DNA of 36,709 bases from Pseudoalteromonas sp. A601 (GCF_002165575.1 NZ_MXQF01000040.1:1-36709), one strand, 5' to 3'; numbered from the stretch's first letter, positions 1 through 6,721 are shown. Program-made: numbers and translations. Notes: generated by a model not told the origin, from the sequence alone.

Positions 1-223
1 TTAACTGCTCAGGCTAGTCACGACTGTGCGTAAGAAAAATATCCTTGCTTAACGGTTAAACATTCTGTTTAATGAATAGATAATAAACGCTGAGCAATGC
101 AGGGAAAGCTTAAATTATAATAGGTAAGCTTATTAAATTAGCTGATTTAGCTAGAGCCTCTAAAAAGCAAATTCCCATAGCATAAACAACACCAACTCTA
201 TACACCGAGCAGGTAGCGCCTCA
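1..223. other. Stretch without a recognisable gene at the left edge
   Basis: This AT-rich stretch runs from the window edge to the first attC-like site. No ORF with a ribosome binding site was found on either strand. By position it could be the tail of an upstream cassette, but nothing in the sequence proves this. Confidence 0.4.
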
Positions 224-282
224 GTCCAACAAGCGATTATGCAACACAAACTGCGTGTCGCATAAATACTAAAATGTTATGC
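224..282 (+). repeat. Putative short attC recombination site
   Basis: The site starts with GTCCAAC, which fits the R'' core consensus RYYYAAC, and ends with GTTATGC, close to the R' core GTTRRRY. Between them is an imperfect inverted repeat, TTATGCAACAC / GTGTCGCATAA, with a short loop. The 59-base span is typical of a compact attC. The next cassette would start at TTATGC after the G. That cassette ends in GCCTAAC, whose complement differs from TTATGC at one base, as expected for the two ends of one cassette. The call rests on pattern reading, without a covariance model. Confidence 0.45.
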
Positions 283-302
283 AAATCGAGGAAACAACTA
301 CG

Positions 303-590
303 ATGAAGATGATTTCATATTGGAAAAACATCGAAGAAATACACGAAGATGATGGCTTGGTATTGATTGTGGGGTGGTACGATCATAAACATGAATATAA
401 CGGTGGACAGAAAAGCTTAGGCGTCCATTGGGGTACATATCCTCAATCAAGGGGTATTTTAAGTCCTTGTGTTATTCCCAAAGAGACAAGTGATGCAATG
501 TTATCTGGCTTATTGCATAAAGCTGTTACCGAGAATAACAAAGGTCTAATTCAAAATATTACTAAGGCTATTGAGTTTCTAAATAGTTAG
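303..590 (+). CDS. Hypothetical protein of gene cassette 1
   Basis: This is a 95-residue protein of unknown function. An upstream ATG at 279 is open in the same frame, but GAGGA at 288-292 sits 10 bases before the ATG at 303, so 303 is the better start. No signal peptide, membrane segment or known motif is visible. The protein is rich in Trp, His, Tyr and Gly in its first half and ends in a short helical-looking tail. It is the only gene between an attC-like site at 224-282 and the VCR-like attC at 638, which is the layout of a single-gene integron cassette. Existence as a gene is fairly sure; function is unknown. Confidence 0.6.
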   Translation: MKMISYWKNIEEIHEDDGLVLIVGWYDHKHEYNGGQKSLGVHWGTYPQSRGILSPCVIPKETSDAMLSGLLHKAVTENNKGLIQNITKAIEFLNS

Positions 591-637
591 TATTGGTTGG
601 GTGCTTGTCTAAGCTCAGATATACATTGAAATAATTT

Positions 638-763
638 GCCTAACAAACGCTTTAAGACGGATTCGCAACGCTCGGCGGTTTTGGTTTGAATCGGCTTTTG
701 TGTTTACGGTGTACTTATTGAGTATAGTGGTAATGTTGCTCACCACTTAAGCGGGCGTTTTAG
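638..763 (+). repeat. VCR-like attC site of an integron
   Basis: The site opens with GCCTAACAAACGC and closes with GCGGGCGTTTTAG, the pattern of the long attC family exemplified by Vibrio cholerae repeats. The outer arms pair: AACGC..TTTAAG at the left is the complement of CTTAAGCGGGCGTT at the right, with small bulges. An inner CAACGCTCGGCGGTT segment also resembles VCR. The length of about 125 bases fits. The recombination point would be after G757. The site separates the genes at 303-590 and 771-1310, and is the strongest evidence that the left end of the window is integron-derived. Confidence 0.8.
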
Positions 764-770
764 AAAGCCT

Positions 771-1310
771 ATGAAGAATTTTATTTACCTTTTAGCTTTG
801 TTGCTTTTATTTGGTTGTGGGAAAAAAGATCCTGATCCTGTTTGGGATTGGGGGTATTTACCTTCGTCAGAAATATCGAACTCTAAACGGGAACAATGTG
901 CTCACGAGTATTACCAGTCTTTTCCAAAATCGACAGATAGTGGAGAAAGCCTTAGGATTGGACAAAGTTCTATTTCCGGCCGCTCTCATAAACACTATAT
1001 TGGTTCTGGTTGTATGGTTGCTACTGTAAGCACAAGAGTCTATTTGGATGCTGACAAACAAGCTAATAATTTTTACTCGGTTTCTGTTTCAATGCCAACT
1101 TTAGATGATAGGTGCAGGAGTAACTCTGACATGCCAGCATGTAAGGTAAGCTCAGTTAGTCATACAGTCTTATTTTCTAGAGATATTTCAGCTAGTGAGA
1201 TTGGTGACTATTTTAAAAGTAAGACTATGAATCAAATCGTAAGTTATGACGAACATAGCCGTGTTGTATCTTTCCAACTCAGAAATAAAAGCCTTGAGTA
1301 TAGAATCTAG
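771..1310 (+). CDS. Predicted lipoprotein of gene cassette 2
   Basis: This 179-residue protein has an N-terminal hydrophobic segment ending in the lipobox LFGC, so Cys16 would be lipidated after signal peptidase II cleavage. Four further cysteines lie in the mature part, including a C..C pair around residues 114 and 123 that could form disulfides in the periplasm. No known domain is recognised. The ATG is only about 12 bases from the cassette junction at 757/758 and no good Shine-Dalgarno sequence precedes it, so translation may be weak, leaderless or coupled. The cassette runs from TTAGAAAGCC (760-769) to its exact complement GGCTTTCTAA at 1310-1319, overlapping the stop codon. Confidence 0.7.
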   Translation: MKNFIYLLALLLLFGCGKKDPDPVWDWGYLPSSEISNSKREQCAHEYYQSFPKSTDSGESLRIGQSSISGRSHKHYIGSGCMVATVSTRVYLDADKQANNFYSVSVSMPTLDDRCRSNSDMPACKVSSVSHTVLFSRDISASEIGDYFKSKTMNQIVSYDEHSRVVSFQLRNKSLEYRI

Positions 1311-1328
1311 GCTTTCTAACAAAGCAAA
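1310..1328 (+). repeat. Truncated attC start (R'' side) of cassette 2
   Basis: GGCTTTCTAACAAAGC is the left end of an attC: it holds the YAACAA core and is complementary to the start of the same cassette at 760-769. The rest of the attC is missing. Nine bases after the core the sequence runs straight into the group II intron remnant at 1329. Confidence 0.6.
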
Positions 1329-1385
1329 CCAGCCCCCACACTAACCATCATGCACTTTTTATTAGCAGAAAGTGCAATGGGCGGT

Positions 1386-1646
1386 TCATCTCCCGTAATG
1401 AATATTGATCCAAATATCTCTCAATGACACTAAACCTTGTGATGCTAAATAGTCATTGCCTAGCGCAATGTTAATTCCTTTTGTTTTTGAGCTTCTACAA
1501 GGGCCTTTACTGGTGATACCACAGGCTATGGCGAGTCGTTCGCTAACACCCAATTTCATTAAACTGCGTACTTTGGTGCGAGGTTTACGCCATTGCCGCC
1601 AGTAGCACATTCTTATCCTACGGCGGATCCAATGATCTAAATCCAT
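1386..1646 (-). pseudogene. Group II intron reverse transcriptase/maturase, C-terminal remnant (copy 1)
   Basis: The 86 residues open with LDHWIRRRIR and continue with YWRQWRKPRTKVRSL, LGVSERLAIAC, SKGPCRSSKT, NIALGNDYLASQGL and SLRD. These match in order the C-terminal maturase/DNA-binding end of bacterial LtrA-type proteins. Full proteins have about 400-500 residues; the RT palm and fingers are absent here. The reading frame is intact over this piece but it cannot be functional alone. Its orientation is opposite to the cassette genes, as is usual for introns inserted in attC sites. Confidence 0.85.
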
Positions 1647-2002
1647 TGTTAGCTAATTTAAATGAAGGTCAAAATAGACAGCCCAATGGGACGACGACAG
1701 CTTTTTACTTAAGGAATGGCAAACGACTAGGTTGTATTGAGCCTGCTTTTCTTTATATAAAAAGCGGAATATTACCGTCAACAAGAGCATGAATAAATTG
1801 ACCTTACGGGCGCAAACGAATGTGAATGCATTCACTTCATCCTGCGACAACTGTATTGCTTAGTTCATAATATAGAAAAGCTGCAAAACACGATACATTA
1901 ATAAAGGTAGCCCTTATTACCTTAAATAAGCCACTTAAACACCTGTCATACCTTTCAAAACACCAACTAAAGCAACAGTAAATTCTCTTTTTATATTTTA
2001 CG

Positions 2003-2008
2003 TATAAT
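2003..2008 (+). promoter_or_regulatory. Candidate -10 element inside repeat copy 1
   Basis: A perfect TATAAT lies about 125 bases before the start of the cassette 3 gene and is conserved at 3494-3499 in repeat copy 2, before the cassette 4 gene. No clear -35 hexamer was found at 17 bases. If active, each repeat would supply a promoter to the cassette downstream of it. Confidence 0.3.
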
Positions 2009-2132
2009 CGAAGTAACCGATTGAATCAAAATAGGAACTCGGCTATGGTTAATACATTGATAAAAATAAATTAAAAAACGAGTAATTCTACAGGCTCGTT
2101 AGCACTAAAATCACCCGCAAGGTGTAAATTGA

Positions 2133-2756
2133 ATGAACGAGATACTACCGATAATAATCAGTACAGGTGTAATAACAGCAATTATTACAGCTCTATTTGG
2201 AAAATTATCTTCTGATAAAGCACTTAAAATTGAAAATATTACCAAAGAGCGCAAAGAGTGGAGAGATCAACTTAGATTATTAATTGCGAGAGCGGTTAAA
2301 GCTCAACAGGATAAAAGCATTAATGATATACAGTTAATAGAAGCAGAATTAGTTGTCCGGTTGAACCCCGAAGACAAAGATGACCTTTCAATTTTAGAGT
2401 CTGTAAAAGCGATCAAAGATGAATGGAGTGATGATGCATTACAAGAGTTTTGTGATAGAGTTTCCTATTTATTAAAGCATGACTGGGAGAGAGTCAAACA
2501 AGAATCCACTACAAAAATATCACCTCAAACATTAGCCATTACAACTTTATTCGTAATGTTTGCAGGAATGGCTGTTGAACCGTTAATGGGCATTTCATCT
2601 GCATTTATTACATCTGCAGTAATTGTATTAATATTATTTTCTCTCTTAGCTTTAAAAGAATACATCGTGAAAGAATATCCTCAAACAAAATGGCTAATGT
2701 ATTTAACAAATACAAAATACCGCAAAAAATATAAGAATCGAGTTGATCGAAAATAG
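2133..2756 (+). CDS. Membrane protein of gene cassette 3, unknown function
   Basis: This is a 207-residue protein with a hydrophobic N-terminal helix (about residues 5-22), a long charged helical stretch containing a KERKEWRDQLR motif (about 25-125), two transmembrane segments (about 130-150 and 152-173) and a basic tail. AAGGTG sits 8 bases before the ATG. The anchored soluble-helical region resembles hypothetical membrane proteins common in integron cassettes and defence islands, but no domain is identified and no function is claimed. The cassette begins at GTTAGCAC (2098) and its complement GTGCTAA follows the stop codon at 2757-2763, where the group II intron end is inserted. Confidence 0.75.
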   Translation: MNEILPIIISTGVITAIITALFGKLSSDKALKIENITKERKEWRDQLRLLIARAVKAQQDKSINDIQLIEAELVVRLNPEDKDDLSILESVKAIKDEWSDDALQEFCDRVSYLLKHDWERVKQESTTKISPQTLAITTLFVMFAGMAVEPLMGISSAFITSAVIVLILFSLLALKEYIVKEYPQTKWLMYLTNTKYRKKYKNRVDRK

Positions 2757-2761
2757 TGCTA

Positions 2762-2842
2762 ATCGGGTAGCCGGAGGTCTCCTCCAGCCCCCACACCACC
2801 CATCATGCACTTTTTATTAGCAGAAAGTGCAATGGGCGGTTC
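2762..2842 (-). mobile_element. Group II intron 3' end: domains V and VI
   Basis: On the minus strand, GAACCGCCC (2842-2834) starts a long hairpin in which TGCACTTT pairs with AAAGTGCA and closes with GGGTGG, as in domain V. A second hairpin follows, with GGAGG-AGA-CCTCC and an unpaired A in GGCTACCC before the 3' end CCGAT, as in domain VI with its branch-point A. The intron end abuts the cassette 3 R'' core (GTGCT/AA), the insertion point known for class C-attC introns. The 5' part and domains I-IV are absent, so it cannot splice. Class C is inferred from the insertion site and orientation. Confidence 0.75.
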
Positions 2843-3590
2843 ATCTCCCGTAATGAATATTGATCCAAATATCTCTCAATGACATTAAACCTTGTGACGC
2901 TAAATAGTCATTGCCTAGCGCAATGTTAATTCCTTTTGTTTTTGAGCTTCTACAGGGGCCTTCGCTTCCAAGCGCCTACTTTTGGTACTGGTGATACCAC
3001 AGGCTATGGCGAGTCGTTCGCTAACACCCAATTTCATTAAACTGCGTACTTTGGTGCGGGCTATTCCTTTATAGAGAGCGCCATTGCCGCCAGTAGCTCA
3101 TTCTTATCCTACGGCGGAAGCAATGCTCTAAATCCACAGCTAGCTGATTCACATGAAGGCCAAAATAGACAGCCCAATGGGGCGGCGGCAGATTTTATTG
3201 AAGGAATGGCAAACGACTAGGCTGTATAGAGCCTGCTTTCCTTTAAATTAACAGCGGAATATTACCGTCAATAAAGGCATGAACAAATTGACCTTACGGG
3301 GTCAAACGAAAGTGAATGCATTCACTTCATTCCGCGGCAACTGTATTGCTTAGTTCATAATATAGAAAAGCTGCAAAACACGATACATTAATAAAGGTAA
3401 GCCCTTATTACCTTAAATAAGCCACTTAAACACCTGTCATACCTTTCAAAACACCAACTAAAGCAACAGTAAATTCTCTTTTTATATTTTACGTATAATC
3501 GAAGTAACCGATTGAATCAAAATAGGAACTCGGCTATGGTTAATGCATCAATAAAAATAAATTAAAGACGAGTTATTCTACAGGCTCATT
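2784..3590. repeat. Long direct repeat, copy 2
   Basis: This is the second copy of the 1329-2100 unit in the same orientation, ending at GGCTCATTATGCC, the presumed start of cassette 4. Compared with copy 1 it retains the full domain VI end on its left and carries extra bases in the maturase remnant. Its central palindrome extends to 18 bases, AAGTGAATGCATTCACTT at 3310-3327. The TATAAT is at 3494-3499. Together with copy 1 it flanks cassette 3, which makes that cassette a substrate for homologous deletion or duplication. Confidence 0.85.
2841..3137 (-). pseudogene. Group II intron reverse transcriptase/maturase, C-terminal remnant (copy 2)
   Basis: This is the same C-terminal maturase piece as in copy 1 (FRRRIRMSYWRQWR...), but broken. 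About 18 extra bases after RQWR bring an in-frame stop, and a second ~24-base insertion splits the SKGP region. It therefore decayed independently of copy 1. Confidence 0.75.
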
Positions 3591-3620
3591 ATGCCGCAAT
3601 TTAAGGAGGTTCGAGATACC

Positions 3621-3986
3621 ATGCGTTATTTATCTATTGTTTTCATTCTTTTCCTGTCCGCGTGCGTGCAATCATTGACCGGTGATACCCAACCCACTGA
3701 GCAATCCAGAAATTCAGGCTCTTCTTTTACATACCAGTGCAAAAGCGGGAAAACGATTATGGCTTCATATCTCACGGACAGTACAGTCGTCGTAGACTAC
3801 GACAATCGTGTCTTAGAAATGAAAATCACGGTATCGGGAAGCGGTGCGCGCTATGTTGGTGAGAAGTTGGAATGGTGGACAAAAGGCAGCGGACAACGCG
3901 CATCGGGCACATTGTTTCGTCACTTGGAAGATGGCACCCCGGGAGAAGCAGTCGAACACTGTGAGCAGATCGCTGATGCAGCATAA
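3621..3986 (+). CDS. Predicted lipoprotein of gene cassette 4
   Basis: This is a 121-residue protein. The frame is open from an ATG at 3591, but AAGGAGGT at 3603-3610 is a near-perfect ribosome binding site 10 bases before the ATG at 3621, which gives a clean lipoprotein signal MRYLSIVFILFLSAC with lipidated Cys15. The mature part contains YQCKSGKTIMASY and, near the end, a Cys. A C-x-S-G-K-T-I-x-A-x-Y core followed by a small beta-rich region is typical of MliC/lysozyme-inhibitor-like or COG3895-type periplasmic lipoproteins, so a C-type lysozyme inhibitor role is possible. The stop codon lies within GCATAAC, complementary to TTATGC at the cassette start. Confidence 0.75.
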   Translation: MRYLSIVFILFLSACVQSLTGDTQPTEQSRNSGSSFTYQCKSGKTIMASYLTDSTVVVDYDNRVLEMKITVSGSGARYVGEKLEWWTKGSGQRASGTLFRHLEDGTPGEAVEHCEQIADAA

Positions 3987-4062
3987 CACATATGAGCCTT
4001 AACTCTGTCAATAGTCAATAGTATTTTATTTGATCGTTTTATACAGTGAAGTAGATACAAAG

Positions 4063-4082
4063 AACTCCGTAGCAACGGAGTT
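4063..4082. terminator. Hairpin at the end of the cassette region
   Basis: AACTCCGT and ACGGAGTT form a perfect 8-bp stem with an AGCA loop. It lies between the + strand lipoprotein gene and the minus strand ORF ending at 4106, so it may terminate both. There is no strong U-tract on either side. Confidence 0.45.
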
Positions 4083-4105
4083 TGCTATTTGAATACTTTA
4101 AAACA

Positions 4106-4309
4106 TCAGTCTAGTAAATCGAGGATCTTAAGTCGTTCTTTTGCTAGTGCATACCGTGTGTGCACGTCATCAATTTGCTGTTGAGTTAATTTTTTACCGA
4201 AGGTAAGTAGCCCGCCAGGTACATCATTATGATGAATGCCAAAAGCAAACTTAAGGTATTCTAAAAGTAACGCCTTGTAATGGTCTAGTAAACTATGGGA
4301 AGTCCACAT
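4106..4309 (-). CDS. Small hypothetical protein
   Basis: This ORF encodes 67 residues from the ATG at 4309; the frame stays open to TTG codons just upstream. It is helical with a leucine-rich first half and an acidic/basic second half (KKLTQQQIDDVHTRYALAKE) that looks like a genuine coding sequence. No family is recognised and no strong Shine-Dalgarno sequence is visible. It is divergent from the broken ORF starting at 4334, only 24 bases away, so the two could be remnants of one locus. Confidence 0.4.
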   Translation of the reverse strand: MWTSHSLLDHYKALLLEYLKFAFGIHHNDVPGGLLTFGKKLTQQQIDDVHTRYALAKERLKILDLLD

Positions 4310-4333
4310 CCACAACAATAAGAGATTTCACTT

Positions 4334-4533
4334 ATGAAGGCTGACTATCAATCTTATATTAAAGATGAATTAGTTGATGTTATGCGCAGTATTGCTAAAG
4401 AAGCATGGCCTGAGCGGTATAGTGAAATAAAAAACAGTTTCAAAAATTTGATCATCAAGCTGAAGATAGTAACTATAAGCAGATGAACCACGAATCGTTT
4501 ACTCTAAAAGCCATATTTAAGCACGCAATTTAA
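4334..4533 (+). pseudogene. Small hypothetical gene with a probable 1-base frameshift
   Basis: An ATG at 4334 opens a frame that stops at 4486 after 50 codons. In the -1 frame a natural-looking sequence (FQKFDHQAEDSNYKQMNHES) continues to a TAA at 4531-4533. Adding one A to the A-run at about 4429-4434 joins the two into a protein of about 66 residues. The sequence thus shows either a frameshift mutation in a homopolymer, a sequencing error or a switchable run. The function is unknown; the N-terminal part (SYIKDELVDVMRSIAKEAWP) is amphipathic. Confidence 0.45.
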
Positions 4534-4619
4534 GGATTAGTGATTTTCTCAGTGCAAAAGCATTCGTAATACGCTCAGATTTGGGTATAGTCAGATAAAA
4601 ATAAATTATAGAGATCGTA

Positions 4620-5096
4620 ATGTTTAAACGAATAACACTGCTCTTATCACTTTGTTTACTCTCTTTTATGGCGTTAGCGGCTGATAATAAGCCATTTACC
4701 GGTCATATTAGCGGAGTTGATTTACTCAATGAATATCCAAAATTTGCTAGTGAATATGAAAGCTTCAGCCCAACAACGGCAGATGAAAAAGCGATGCAAA
4801 CTCTTGCTGGAAAAGATATTTTAGTATTGTTTGGAACGTGGTGTCACGATAGTCAGCGTGAAGTACCACGTTTACTTAAGTTACTGGATCAATCTAACGT
4901 AAAAGTTAACAGCTTAAAACTTGTCGCTGTAGGGTACGATAAACGAGATCCACAAGGCATTGCCGAGCAGTATAATTTGCAATATACGTCAACTATCATA
5001 GTGTTGGATAAAGGAGAAGAAGTGGCTCGGATGGTCGAAAAGCCTAAACAATCACTTGTTAAAGATCTAATTAACCCAAATATTGTTAAAAATTAA
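4620..5096 (+). CDS. Periplasmic thioredoxin-fold protein with a CxxS motif
   Basis: This 158-residue protein has a signal peptide ending in MALA-A (about residue 20). A thioredoxin-like core includes ILVLFGTWCHDSQREVPR, where Cys75-His-Asp-Ser78 occupies the CxxC position. Having one catalytic cysteine suggests a role in binding or isomerising disulfides or mixed thiols rather than a full dithiol cycle; that is inference. A cis-Pro loop is not obvious; the equivalent segment reads YTSTIIVL. It is a monocistronic gene in this window. It shares no visible operon with the TlpA/DsbG genes at 33-35 kb. Confidence 0.75.
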   Translation: MFKRITLLLSLCLLSFMALAADNKPFTGHISGVDLLNEYPKFASEYESFSPTTADEKAMQTLAGKDILVLFGTWCHDSQREVPRLLKLLDQSNVKVNSLKLVAVGYDKRDPQGIAEQYNLQYTSTIIVLDKGEEVARMVEKPKQSLVKDLINPNIVKN

Positions 5097-5271
5097 TAAC
5101 AGCACTTGTGTTTGTAATGGCCTAGATTTAGAAAAGTGTGCTTAGCTTTTCATAAATGGTTCAATTTTAGGTTTAAGCGTCATTGTCATAATCAACATCA
5201 TTGTTATTCAGCTGGCTATCTGTTTTCAGGCTGATTAAAATAATGCTATTAATAAAAAACAAGAGTCCGTC

Positions 5272-5865
5272 ATGTTTGAGCAAGTTATTACATCAATAGA
5301 TAAAGCAAATAAGCAAGATCCAAATCACGAGCTATTAGACGAGCAAAAGCAAGCTAAAGAGCATGTTTATGCTCTGCGCATGACTCAGATGCTAAATCGC
5401 TTTGCGCCAGAGGCCGATGAGCTAATGCACATTGCGGTTCGTGGTCAACATATTGAACGGTGGAGATCACCACGTAGTGACTTTCCTATGAATAAACAAG
5501 GGTATCATCAGTGGCGCAGTGCGCTGTATGAGTTCCATGCAGGTCGAGTTGTTGAGCTAATGCAGCAAGCTGGCTATGAAAAGCAAGCATGTGAGCGTGT
5601 ATACAATGCGGTTGCAAAAAAACAGATAAAACGTAACCCTGATAGCCAATTAGTTGAAGATATCGCAAGTTTAGTGTTTATTGAGCATTACATGCTGGCG
5701 TTTGCGCAATCAAAACCTGATTACGACGAGCAAAAATGGATAGGTATTTTACAGCGCACATGGCAAAAAATGTCGCCTCAGGCGCACGATTTTGTATTGG
5801 CCGGTCATATAACTCTACCAGCGCCTTTAGTGCCTTTAATTGAAAAAGCCTTGTCTGGTGAGTAA
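5272..5865 (+). CDS. DUF4202 family protein
   Basis: This 197-residue cytoplasmic protein matches DUF4202 in length and signature: HIAVRGQHIERWRSPR followed by MNKQGYHQWRSALYEFHA, then KKQIKRNPDSQLVEDIASLVFIEHY and a C-terminal WQKMSPQAHDF. The conserved His, Glu, Arg and Asp residues in these blocks suggest a metal- or phosphate-binding all-helical fold reminiscent of HD-type domains, but the family has no proven role that I know of. It has its own leader of about 175 bases and no close neighbours on the strand. A hairpin at 5887-5920 follows. Confidence 0.8.
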   Translation: MFEQVITSIDKANKQDPNHELLDEQKQAKEHVYALRMTQMLNRFAPEADELMHIAVRGQHIERWRSPRSDFPMNKQGYHQWRSALYEFHAGRVVELMQQAGYEKQACERVYNAVAKKQIKRNPDSQLVEDIASLVFIEHYMLAFAQSKPDYDEQKWIGILQRTWQKMSPQAHDFVLAGHITLPAPLVPLIEKALSGE

Positions 5866-5886
5866 TTTAAGATAAGTATAAATAAA

Positions 5887-5920
5887 GCTACGAAGCTTAG
5901 TCTTGGCTAAGTTGCGTAGC
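5887..5920 (-). terminator. Probable terminator of the small secreted-protein gene
   Basis: GCTACGCAACTTAG and CTAAGCTTCGTAGC pair at 12 of 14 positions and on the minus strand are followed by a T-rich run. The stem overlaps the last codons of the gene ending at 5897 and lies about 20 bases after the DUF4202 stop, so it may serve both convergent genes. Confidence 0.5.
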
Positions 5921-6133
5921 AGGCGATACATTTTTTGCCAGTGTTTGCTCATCAATCACAACTGGTAATTTTAGTTCCATTGATTCATGCGTATTGGCGA
6001 TCTGCTTTTTAATTTGCGCTTTATTTTCTAGCTGGATAACAGAGACAACTTGGGCTGTTTGTTGTTTTATTTCGTTTTCGATTGCGGTGTGATTTGGGCT
6101 TAATAGCATCATTGTAAGTAGTAAAGTATTCAT
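5897..6133 (-). CDS. Small secreted hypothetical protein
   Basis: This is a 78-residue protein with a hydrophobic N-terminus (MNTLLLTMMLLSPNHTAI) that looks like a short signal sequence or anchor, then a Gln/Glu/Lys-rich helical region. Two ATGs are adjacent (6136 and 6133). AAGGAG at 6145-6140 is 3 bases from the first and 6 from the second, so 6133 is preferred. No family is recognised. The strong ribosome binding site and downstream terminator support a real gene. Confidence 0.6.
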   Translation of the reverse strand: MNTLLLTMMLLSPNHTAIENEIKQQTAQVVSVIQLENKAQIKKQIANTHESMELKLPVVIDEQTLAKNVSPATQLSQD

Positions 6134-6246
6134 CATTATCTCCTTATTTAAATTACTGCTAAGATAATGAAGTTTGATGACAAATCTGTGTTTCTAATAT
6201 GTCTACTCAGTTAAAGTTTCGTGTTATTTCAATGAATATCGTAAGC

Positions 6247-6627
6247 TTAGTCCTGATACAGGCAAATCAAAGTGCCTTCAATGGCGCGCACATAGGCATA
6301 GGTTTGTGAGCCTTTTTGGTTCGGTGGGCAAAGTGGTTCAGCTCCTGCGAGTACGGCTTTATCATAGCTTTCACTTAGATTAGTACAGTTAAAACGTAAC
6401 TCAAAACCAAGCGCCGGTTGTTTTGGATGGGCGCGAATATACCCTTGTTTGAAATGGGCTTGCGCATAGGGGTGATTAGCAAACGCTATTTTTACATTAC
6501 CTGTAGATAACTCACCGTATTCCGCATTATCACTTAACGAAAAAGTAATAAAACCAAATGCTTGATAATAAAAGTCTAATGTTTCTTCCACGTTATCGAC
6601 ATAGATAACCTGACCAACAAATTCCAT
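6247..6627 (-). CDS. VOC (glyoxalase/bleomycin-resistance) superfamily protein
   Basis: The 126 residues form one vicinal-oxygen-chelate module pair: VGQVIYVDNVEETLDFYYQA opens the first beta-alpha-beta-beta-beta unit and GFELRFNCTNLSESYDKAV the second, ending in VRAIEGTLICLYQ. Metal ligands cannot be assigned with confidence: the usual first-strand His is replaced in GQVIY, and a Glu is possible at ELRF and EGTLI. Substrate unknown. The gene stands alone between the small secreted-protein gene and der. Confidence 0.8.
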   Translation of the reverse strand: MEFVGQVIYVDNVEETLDFYYQAFGFITFSLSDNAEYGELSTGNVKIAFANHPYAQAHFKQGYIRAHPKQPALGFELRFNCTNLSESYDKAVLAGAEPLCPPNQKGSQTYAYVRAIEGTLICLYQD

Positions 6628-6686
6628 ATATAGCTCTCTGTGCTATTTCATTCTATAAATAAAGCACATGAGTGGAGATATAGCCA

Positions 6687-6720
6687 ATTAGGCCCTAGAA
6701 CCTAGGTTCTAGGGCCTAAT
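6687..6720. terminator. Perfect 34-base palindrome after der
   Basis: Positions 6687-6720 are a perfect inverted repeat without a spacer (arm ATTAGGCCCTAGAACCT). It begins directly after the der stop codon and lies before the VOC gene's promoter region. An RNA hairpin of about 15 pairs is expected on both strands. The position fits a terminator, but the U-tract is poor. Confidence 0.55.
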
Positions 6721-6721
6721 A

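Larger units (their letters stand above)
1329..2100. repeat. Long direct repeat, copy 1 (group II intron 3' fragment plus unassigned ~450 bp)
   Basis: This ~770 bp unit recurs almost unchanged at 2784-3590. By eye there are scattered substitutions and a few indels, including a ~24-base segment present only in copy 2. From the left it holds, on the minus strand, intron domain V and the maturase C-terminus (to about 1646). A further ~450 bp with no convincing gene follows, containing the perfect palindrome GTGAATGCATTCAC at 1822-1835 and a TATAAT hexamer at 2003-2008. The unit ends at the cassette junction GGCTCGTTAG. In this copy the domain VI end of the intron is lost. The last bases form a small stem, AACGAG / CTCGTT (2078-2100), which could be a residual attC or attI arm. 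Confidence 0.85.

Noticed and set aside
638..763. Long imperfect hairpin as a structured regulatory RNA
   Set aside because: Arm sequences and ends match the integron VCR/attC pattern, which explains the structure better.
1653..1850. Minus strand frame of 65 codons in repeat copy 1
   Set aside because: The frame is not maintained in copy 2, has no good ribosome binding site and shows no similarity to the maturase that precedes it.
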